From assembly GCA_947488295.1 (NCBI GenBank), contig CANKYU010000004.1:310001-374000 (forward strand): 64,000 nt of DNA. The letters run 5' to 3'. Position 1 is the stretch's first letter; each line of letters starts with the position of its first letter. The notes under the pieces were generated by a model. That model was not told the origin of the DNA. It searched no databases and saw nothing but the letters and a program-made list of their open reading frames with translations. The stretch is from an uncultured Anderseniella sp. (lineage in GTDB: Bacteria > Pseudomonadota > Alphaproteobacteria > Rhizobiales > Aestuariivirgaceae). Both the position numbers and the translations under genes were made by a program. Below, piece by piece: positions 58,441-64,000 of this stretch.

Positions 58441-58458
58441 TGAGAAATCGATATTTCA
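58441..58458. promoter_or_regulatory. Candidate operator upstream of phnW
   Basis: An 18-bp dyad TGAGAAATCGATATTTCA (seven of nine pairs matched), about 70 bp before the phnW ATG, lies in an AT-rich stretch. A site sharing TGA-N3-ATCGAT lies just before the LysR gene at 60312. It fits the inexact T-N11-A dyads bound by LysR proteins. Confidence 0.4.
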
Positions 58459-58484
58459 GATCAACATATAATTTTTTCTGTACC

Positions 58485-60146
58485 TCAGGATTTGACATCC
58501 GCCAACCTGCTGTCGAGCAACAATCCACTCTTTTTCAGGATCGGATAGGCGAAGGTGATGAACCGGGAATTGATTTCCTTGAGTGCACGCACTGTATCCA
58601 GGTGAATGTCGCTGGTGGCTATGCTTTGCGGCGTGCCCTGCCCCAGACGGGCCAGGTGCGCATCATGGGATTCTTCTTCCAGTGTGCGCACATATTCCTT
58701 CTCTTCAACCAGCTGGCGCGCCGATTCAACGTCCTCAGACACCAATACGTTCAGCGACAATTGCATGTTGGCCAGCACCCGTGCATGCAGCCGGGTCAGT
58801 TCATTCCAGCCCTCGTTTGAAAATGTCAGTTTCTTCTTACGCATTTCACCCGTTAGACGAAGCAGGTCCTTGGTGATGATGTCACCGACCCGCTCCAGGC
58901 TGATGGCTATGCCCGTAAGATCCATGCTGCGCCTGGCCTGGTCCGGCGACAATTGCCCCTGGTTCATTTCAGCCAGATACAGCTTGATATCGGTCTGGGC
59001 CTCGTTGACCTCCTTTTCGATCTCCTTGATGCGCGCGGCGGCGTGGGCGTTGGTGGAGACGAACAGCTCCATCACCGGTGACAGCATAAGCTCGATCTGC
59101 TCGCTCATGCGAAGCAGTTCACGCGTCGCACTGGCCAGCGCCAGCCCGGGACTGGTCAGCACACTGCGGTCCAGTGCACTTGCTGGTCTTGCCATGCTGT
59201 CCGACAGGTCGTCACCTGCCGGCACCAGATGCCGTGTCAACGCCGCCATCGGCACAACGAACGGCAGGAAAACAGCAAGCAGCGCGGCATTGAACAGGAA
59301 GTGGAAACTGACAAGTTGTCGCGACGCGGTACTGGCCACGGCGTCCAGCGGCAGTGTCACGTGGCGCAGCAATATCAGCGCCGCCATCGCGCCAAGCGCC
59401 CGCACTAGAAGATTGCCCACAGCGATGCGGCGCGCCTTTTCATGCAGGTTGCGGGTCAACCACACCGCAATCAGGCCACTGCCGACATTGGCGCCAAGCA
59501 CCAGCGGCAGGCCCGCCTCCAGTGGCAGCAGGCCCTGTGCACAGAACGCCGCCAGCATCAGGACTGCAGCCACGCTGGAGTGAAATACGAAGGCCAGCGC
59601 GGCACCGCCGGCAAAAGCCGTCAGCAGATCTTCGCTGAGATGCTGCACGACCGGCTGAAGATACGGGCTGGCGCGCAAGGGCTCGGTGGCATCCCCGATC
59701 ATGCGCAGGGACAGAAGAATGAAGGCAACCCCCATCACGACGCGGCCGATCTGCCTGACCACACGGGCAGAGCCTTTCAGGAACAGCAATCCCCCTGCAA
59801 CCAGCAGGACCGGAATCAGCCAGGCAATATCGAGACTCAAGAATTGCACCGCCACGGCCGTCCCCAGGTCAGCGCCCAGCAGCACAGCCAGCGCTCCCGT
59901 CACCCCCATGATCCCGGTGGCGGCGAAGCCTGACACCAGCAGCGCAACTGCCGTGGAACTCTGCAGCAGCGCCGCGGCCAGAACACCGGCGATCGAATTC
60001 AGCACAGTGCTGCGCCGTGACAGCATGAACACGTTGCGCAATTCAGTGCCGAATGCACGCTCAACACCTGTCCTGACCATGCGTGTCGAGTACAACAGCA
60101 GGACGATTGCAGCGGTCAGGTTGAGCAGAAATACCGATAGTTGCAT
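58485..60146 (-). CDS. Na/Pi cotransporter family protein with PhoU-like domain
   Basis: 553 residues. Two inverted repeats of membrane helices carry LLQSSTAVALL (residues ~60-70) and FVFHSSVAAVL (~187-197), the second with His in place of Gln. Residues ~350-545 are a PhoU-like helical domain. YjbB/NptA relatives move phosphate, often outward. It is on the phnW strand, 112 bp upstream. A phosphate-relief or phosphonate-uptake role next to a C-P-cleaving operon is plausible. Confidence 0.88.
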   Translation of the reverse strand: MQLSVFLLNLTAAIVLLLYSTRMVRTGVERAFGTELRNVFMLSRRSTVLNSIAGVLAAALLQSSTAVALLVSGFAATGIMGVTGALAVLLGADLGTAVAVQFLSLDIAWLIPVLLVAGGLLFLKGSARVVRQIGRVVMGVAFILLSLRMIGDATEPLRASPYLQPVVQHLSEDLLTAFAGGAALAFVFHSSVAAVLMLAAFCAQGLLPLEAGLPLVLGANVGSGLIAVWLTRNLHEKARRIAVGNLLVRALGAMAALILLRHVTLPLDAVASTASRQLVSFHFLFNAALLAVFLPFVVPMAALTRHLVPAGDDLSDSMARPASALDRSVLTSPGLALASATRELLRMSEQIELMLSPVMELFVSTNAHAAARIKEIEKEVNEAQTDIKLYLAEMNQGQLSPDQARRSMDLTGIAISLERVGDIITKDLLRLTGEMRKKKLTFSNEGWNELTRLHARVLANMQLSLNVLVSEDVESARQLVEEKEYVRTLEEESHDAHLARLGQGTPQSIATSDIHLDTVRALKEINSRFITFAYPILKKSGLLLDSRLADVKS

Positions 60147-60311
60147 TGGGTTTATGTATCCGGATCAGGTCTGGTTAAGTCACAAGTGATGGCGAACCTG
60201 CTGCGCGGCATGCGCAATTCATCAGCAAGGATGGAGCAAGGTCGGCAGACCGCGCCTATTGTCTCTCTCTTGCAACCCATAGCTCAAAGCGATAGTTCTT
60301 ATCTACCCATA

Positions 60312-60329
60312 TGAATTATCGATGCATTG
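60312..60329. promoter_or_regulatory. Candidate LysR autoregulatory site
   Basis: TGAATTATCGATGCATTG, 14 bp before the LysR ATG, shares TGA-N3-ATCGAT with the dyad upstream of phnW. The second half of the dyad is weak here. Confidence 0.3.
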
Positions 60330-60342
60330 AAAGGCTCTGACC

Positions 60343-61212
60343 ATGCGGTATGTGCAATTGCGCGCATTTCACAATGTCGCTGTTCACGGCGGGTTCTCGC
60401 GTGCTGCGGAGGCACTGCATCTGACCCAGCCGGCGATTTCCGATCAGGTTCGCAAGCTAGAAGCCGAATACGACATTCGTTTGTTTGACCGGCAGAGAAA
60501 GCAGATTCGGGTCACGGAAGCCGGCAAGAAACTTCTGGAAATTACCTACCGGCTTTTCGAGGTCGAGCAGCAGGCACTGGATTATCTGTCGGAAACCCAG
60601 ACCCTGCGCACCGGTCAGTTGAATATTGTTGCGGACGCCGCTCATCACATCCTGCACGTGCTGACCCCGTTCCGCGCAAACAATCCGGGTGTGTTTATCT
60701 CGGTACACGGCGGCAATACCGAAACCGCAATCGAACGGCTGCAAAGCTACGAAGCAGATATCGGTGTGGTCGGCGATGTACCGGCGAGCCGGGAGTTTGA
60801 AACCATCCGCCTGAATTCCTCGCCTATTGTCGCCTTCACCGCGCGCGGCGGGCCATTGAGCAAGCTGAGTTCGACGACGTTCAGGGAAATGATGCGTCAC
60901 CCTCTGGTCTTGCGCGAAACCGGCTCAAAGACCAGGGCCAAGCTGGAAGAGGAAGCCCGCCGCCATAACATCAGGATCACCGGCAGCATCGAGGCCGAGG
61001 GCCGCGAAGCCGTGCGCGAGATCGTGGCGGCAGGCGGTGGCGTCGGTGTGGTCTCCGAAGCCGAGTTCGGCCAGGACACCAGGCTTGTGAAAATACCCAT
61101 ATCCGACAGCACCATGACCATGGACGAGTCCATCATCTGCCTGCGAGAACGCCTCGAGAGCAAGGTGATCCGGGCCTTCATGTCGGTTGCTCATGCTGCA
61201 ATTGAAGGATGA
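60343..61212 (+). CDS. LysR family regulator, probably of the phn operon
   Basis: 289 residues. N-terminal winged HTH (residues ~3-60, FSRAAEALHLTQPAISDQVRK) and a C-terminal periplasmic-binding-like effector domain. It is divergent from the Na/Pi-phn set over 196 bp, the usual place of a LysR activator. The likely effector is 2-aminoethylphosphonate or phosphonoacetaldehyde; that is inference. Confidence 0.88.
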   Translation: MRYVQLRAFHNVAVHGGFSRAAEALHLTQPAISDQVRKLEAEYDIRLFDRQRKQIRVTEAGKKLLEITYRLFEVEQQALDYLSETQTLRTGQLNIVADAAHHILHVLTPFRANNPGVFISVHGGNTETAIERLQSYEADIGVVGDVPASREFETIRLNSSPIVAFTARGGPLSKLSSTTFREMMRHPLVLRETGSKTRAKLEEEARRHNIRITGSIEAEGREAVREIVAAGGGVGVVSEAEFGQDTRLVKIPISDSTMTMDESIICLRERLESKVIRAFMSVAHAAIEG

Positions 61213-61335
61213 GTGCGCAACCGGCTGGCATACGCCATCAAACCGACATCCAAATCGATGATCTTTACAGGGAACCATTCGGAAGGCCGCACCGTTAAAT
61301 GGGTTGCGCCGAGTTTTGACAGAGGGAGAACAGCA

Positions 61336-61512
61336 ATGGGCGACCACAAAGAAACATCCCCCGCTTGCAATCCAACCATGGAACTGGCGCTGTCCGCAGC
61401 TTGTGTCTCGCGCGACGCTGCTTCACAACACAGACCGGGCGAGATACTGATTGACTGCACAGACAACCCGGTGACAATCGACTATGTCGCAGGCTTCCAC
61501 AGCGGTAGCTAG
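61336..61512 (+). CDS. Small hypothetical protein
   Basis: 58 codons, MGDHKETSPACN to FHSGS, with a GAGGGAG Shine-Dalgarno about 9 nt before the ATG. Three cysteines. No signal peptide, no recognised family. The ribosome site is the main support. Confidence 0.4.
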   Translation: MGDHKETSPACNPTMELALSAACVSRDAASQHRPGEILIDCTDNPVTIDYVAGFHSGS

Positions 61513-61574
61513 TCGTCCGTTGATATCGAAAGGCTGATCGGGAGCCGGTTTTTGAATTTTTGCATGAGGCCTTT

Positions 61575-62381
61575 ATGAAATTTCTACCGTTCGTACTTCT
61601 TGTTGCTTTTGCCGGACAGGCCCAGGCGCAGGATTTGCCGCTGTTTGATGCCCACATCCATTACAGTCATGATGCCGTGATCCAGGTGCCGCCCGAACAG
61701 GCCGCCAAGATACTGCGCGAGGCCGGAGTGACCAAGGCTCTGGTATCGAGTTCAGACGATGACGGCACACAAAAACTTGTTGCCGCTGCACCGGAGATTG
61801 TCGTGCCCGCTCTGCGTCCCTATCGCCGTCGCGGCGAAATCGGCAGTTGGATGCATGATCCAACGGTGATTGATTATGTCGAAGGCCGCCTTGCGCGCTT
61901 CGAATACAAGGCTCTGGGTGAGTTTCACGCCTTCGGCGACGACATTGAGACCCCGGTTTTGCAGCGCATGATCGCGTTGGCCAAACAACACAATCTCCTG
62001 CTGCATGCTCATTCCGATGCGGATGCGGTAGAGAGGATTTTCAAGACCTGGCCGGACGCACGAGTATTGTGGGCGCACTCCGGATTCGACAGCCCCGGCA
62101 AGGTCAGGGACATGCTGCGACGTCATAAACAACTTTGGTCCGACCTGGCTTTCCGGTCAGACCACGCCAGTGGCAAACAGGTCGACGAACAATGGCTGGC
62201 CGCGTTTGAAGAATTTCCCGATCGTTTCATGATCGGAACCGACACGTTTGCACCGGAACGCTGGTATTATATCAAGGACCATGCTGATTACTCACGCGGC
62301 TGGCTGGCCAGCCTGCCGAAACCGCTGGCGGAAAACATCGCCTATAAAAACGCGGAAAAAATGCTGGGATTATTGAACTAG
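61575..62381 (+). CDS. Exported amidohydrolase family protein
   Basis: 268 residues. Signal peptide ending QAQAQ, then a TIM-barrel hydrolase with metal motif FDAHIHY, a central HAHSD, WAHSG and a late GTDTF Asp. These are the ligands of the amidohydrolase_2 group. GAGG precedes the ATG. It directly abuts the YtkA-like gene, so it works in the periplasm with the next two products. Substrate unknown. Confidence 0.85.
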   Translation: MKFLPFVLLVAFAGQAQAQDLPLFDAHIHYSHDAVIQVPPEQAAKILREAGVTKALVSSSDDDGTQKLVAAAPEIVVPALRPYRRRGEIGSWMHDPTVIDYVEGRLARFEYKALGEFHAFGDDIETPVLQRMIALAKQHNLLLHAHSDADAVERIFKTWPDARVLWAHSGFDSPGKVRDMLRRHKQLWSDLAFRSDHASGKQVDEQWLAAFEEFPDRFMIGTDTFAPERWYYIKDHADYSRGWLASLPKPLAENIAYKNAEKMLGLLN

Positions 62382-62792
62382 ATGACCGGCAAACGAATTT
62401 TCGCCGGCATTGCGTTGCTGGCAGCCACAACGTCCAGCGCAGCGGCATGCACGATACCGGATGGCTGGACCATGATGCAGGTTGAGCATGCGCAATCGTC
62501 GAAGATCGCGCTCGAACTACCGCCAACACCGGTGAAAATCGGTGAGCCGTTTTCAATCGACTTTCTGGTGTGTGCGAACCCGCAACCCGGCATCGGCGAC
62601 ATCCGGCTGGATGCTACAATGCCTGCCCACAAACACGGCATGAACTACAAGCCGGAGATAAAAGAGGTGGCCGACAACATATATCGTGGCAGCGGCATGT
62701 TCTTTCACATGCCGGGCGAATGGCAGATTTCTGTTGAGCTGCTGATCGATGGCGAGAGCCGACGTTTCCTGCTCAAGGTGCCCGCCAGATGA
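62382..62792 (+). CDS. Exported YtkA-like domain protein
   Basis: 136 residues with a signal peptide ending SSAAA before CTIPDGW. The mature part is an Ig-like beta sandwich with MPAHKHGMNY and FHMPGEWQIS, the His/Met-rich motifs of YtkA/FixH-like proteins, which suggest copper or other metal contact. The ATG follows the amidohydrolase stop without a gap and the end overlaps the cytochrome gene by 4 bp. Confidence 0.85.
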   Translation: MTGKRIFAGIALLAATTSSAAACTIPDGWTMMQVEHAQSSKIALELPPTPVKIGEPFSIDFLVCANPQPGIGDIRLDATMPAHKHGMNYKPEIKEVADNIYRGSGMFFHMPGEWQISVELLIDGESRRFLLKVPAR

Positions 62793-63934
62793 AGCGGGTA
62801 TTCGGGTTGTTGTGCGGTGTGGTTGTCGCATTTTCAGCACCTCAGTCCGGTCATGCCCAAAATCTCATCCTGAGCCAGTCAGAGATATCCGCAGCCTTGT
62901 CGCATGGCCCGTGGCCACTGCCGAAACAGGATGATCCGAGCAACCGGATGTCGGGTAACGCAGCGGCCATCAGTCTTGGAAAGAAGCTGTTTTCCAGCAA
63001 GAAGCTTTCCGCAGACGGCACGCTGAACTGCGCATCCTGCCACAGGCCCGATGCGGGGTTTACCGATGGCGTGGCGCAGGCAATGGGCCATACCAGGGGT
63101 GATCGAAACACCCAGGCCCTGTACAATCTGAAATATCAGCGCTGGTTCGGCTGGGACGGTCGCAACGACAATCTGTGGGCACAAAGCCTGCGGCCCATTG
63201 TACGGGTGGACGAAATGGCGCTGCGGACAACAGACCTCAGCGAGGTATTGACCGGCGAGGAATTCGCTGCACCTTACTCAGCCCTGTTCGGCTCGCCCCC
63301 CCAGCTCAGCGAACAACAGAACCTTGTCAATGTCGGCAAGCTGCTGGCGGCTTATATAGAGACGCTGACCACCGAAAAAACACCGTTTGACAGGTTCCGT
63401 GATGCCCTTGCGGCTGGCGATGAAGCGGCAGCTGCCGTCTATCCCGAGGCAGCCCAGCGCGGTTTCCGGATTTTTGCCGGCAAGGGCAAGTGCAATTTCT
63501 GTCACACCGGCGCGTTGTTTTCCAATGGCGAGTTTCATGATGCTGGTGTGCCGTATTTCGTTGCAGCCAACCGGGTCGATAGCGGCAGGCACGGCGGCAT
63601 CAAGGCCCTGATGAAGAACCCGTATACGCTTGCCGGCCCCTACTCCGACGACCCCAAAAAGACCGGTGCCTGGAAGACAAGGCAACTCATCAGATCACAC
63701 AACGATTTCGGCACCTTCCGGGTTCCCAGCCTGCGCAATGTCGGGCGGACCGCACCCTACATGCACAATGGCAGCATCGCCACTCTGGAAGACGTCGTTC
63801 ATCACTATTCAAACATTGATCTGGAACGCCTGCACGCCGACGGAGAACTGATCCTGCAGCCACTGCACCTCACGAAACGTGAGAGCGCTGATCTGGTGTC
63901 ATTCCTGCTGTCATTGACCGAAGTTGACGATTGA
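62789..63934 (+). CDS. Di-heme cytochrome c peroxidase/MauG family protein
   Basis: 381 residues. The signal peptide ends SGHAQ. Two heme c sites are CASCH (residues 81-85) and CNFCH in the second half. FRVPSLRNVGRTAPYMHNGS is the usual C-terminal motif with a heme-ligand Met. The family reduces H2O2 or, as MauG, modifies a partner protein. It is translationally coupled to the YtkA-like and amidohydrolase genes. The pairing with a YtkA-like protein suggests a MauG-like maturation role, not only peroxide detoxification. Confidence 0.9.
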   Translation: MKRVFGLLCGVVVAFSAPQSGHAQNLILSQSEISAALSHGPWPLPKQDDPSNRMSGNAAAISLGKKLFSSKKLSADGTLNCASCHRPDAGFTDGVAQAMGHTRGDRNTQALYNLKYQRWFGWDGRNDNLWAQSLRPIVRVDEMALRTTDLSEVLTGEEFAAPYSALFGSPPQLSEQQNLVNVGKLLAAYIETLTTEKTPFDRFRDALAAGDEAAAAVYPEAAQRGFRIFAGKGKCNFCHTGALFSNGEFHDAGVPYFVAANRVDSGRHGGIKALMKNPYTLAGPYSDDPKKTGAWKTRQLIRSHNDFGTFRVPSLRNVGRTAPYMHNGSIATLEDVVHHYSNIDLERLHADGELILQPLHLTKRESADLVSFLLSLTEVDD

Positions 63935-64000
63935 GTTCGAAGTCAGGCCGGATAGATAGGCAACAACCCGCCCGCTAGCGCTGTCGCCAGCCTTGCGTCC

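Noticed and set aside
63935..64000. Possible gene start at the right edge
   Set aside because: Only 66 bp remain after the cytochrome gene stop, and no ribosome site or conserved peptide is visible.

Overview
The window is 64 kb of GC-rich DNA from an alphaproteobacterium, most likely a Hyphomicrobiales (Rhizobiales) member and possibly marine. This rests on the types of genes present: a DUF2852 protein, a DUF1127-like micro-protein, a DgcN/DgcA pair for D-glutamate use, a PbfA/PhnY/PhnA/PhnW phosphonate set, CoxDE-type accessory proteins, and a giant apolipoprotein-like repeat protein of a kind I associate with that order. No rRNA, tRNA, CRISPR array, prophage or intact insertion sequence was recognised. 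The taxonomic call is inference only.

Region 1 (1-26 kb) is mixed chromosomal backbone. It starts with the end of a very long hendecad-repeat coiled-coil protein. Then come a GFA-family protein, a zinc alcohol dehydrogenase, a membrane-extended signal peptidase I, dgcN-dgcA, an MFS carrier, an acidic conserved protein, an AT-richer accessory patch (9.6-11.1 kb), an MscS channel, secreted proteins, a threonine/serine dehydratase, a DUF2852 protein, an SDR-like protein lacking the usual catalytic residues, a methyltransferase, PPK2, an FAD amine oxidase-like protein, a NagZ-like lipoprotein, an alpha/beta hydrolase, a thioredoxin-like protein, a YcxB-like protein, an ankyrin-repeat relic, a YeeE/YedE pair and an orphan ParA.

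Region 2 (26.2-50.5 kb) is one long minus-strand block. Read 5' to 3' it holds a branched-chain-type solute-binding protein with its own terminator, an aldehyde dehydrogenase, an AraC regulator, and LivH, LivM and LivG. These are followed by a LivF ATPase fused to a Tm-1-like (UPF0261) domain, a TIM-barrel PEP-hydrolase-like protein, a 1178-residue SPFH/flotillin protein with about 50 hendecads, two SRPBCC proteins, and FAD, 2Fe-2S and split molybdopterin subunits of a molybdenum hydroxylase. After a MITE-like inverted-repeat element come MoxR/CoxD, CoxE, a TIM-barrel amidohydrolase, an AHL-lactonase-like metallo-beta-lactamase protein, and an SMP-30/isochorismatase fusion. Spacing is mostly under 25 bp, so this looks like one catabolic system: uptake, membrane scaffold, molybdenum hydroxylation with its maturation factors, then ring or lactone opening and amide or aldehyde steps. 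The substrate is unknown. This is the best candidate here for an undescribed system.

Region 3 (50.7-61.2 kb) holds small proteins and then a 2-aminoethylphosphonate operon: phnW-phnA-phnY-pbfA-EamA carrier. A Na/Pi cotransporter-like protein lies upstream, followed by a divergent LysR regulator. The enzymes turn 2-aminoethylphosphonate, and its (R)-1-hydroxy derivative through PbfA, into phosphonoacetaldehyde, phosphonoacetate, acetate and phosphate. Region 4 (61.3-63.9 kb) holds a small ORF and a periplasmic trio: secreted amidohydrolase, YtkA-like protein and di-heme cytochrome c peroxidase/MauG-like protein.
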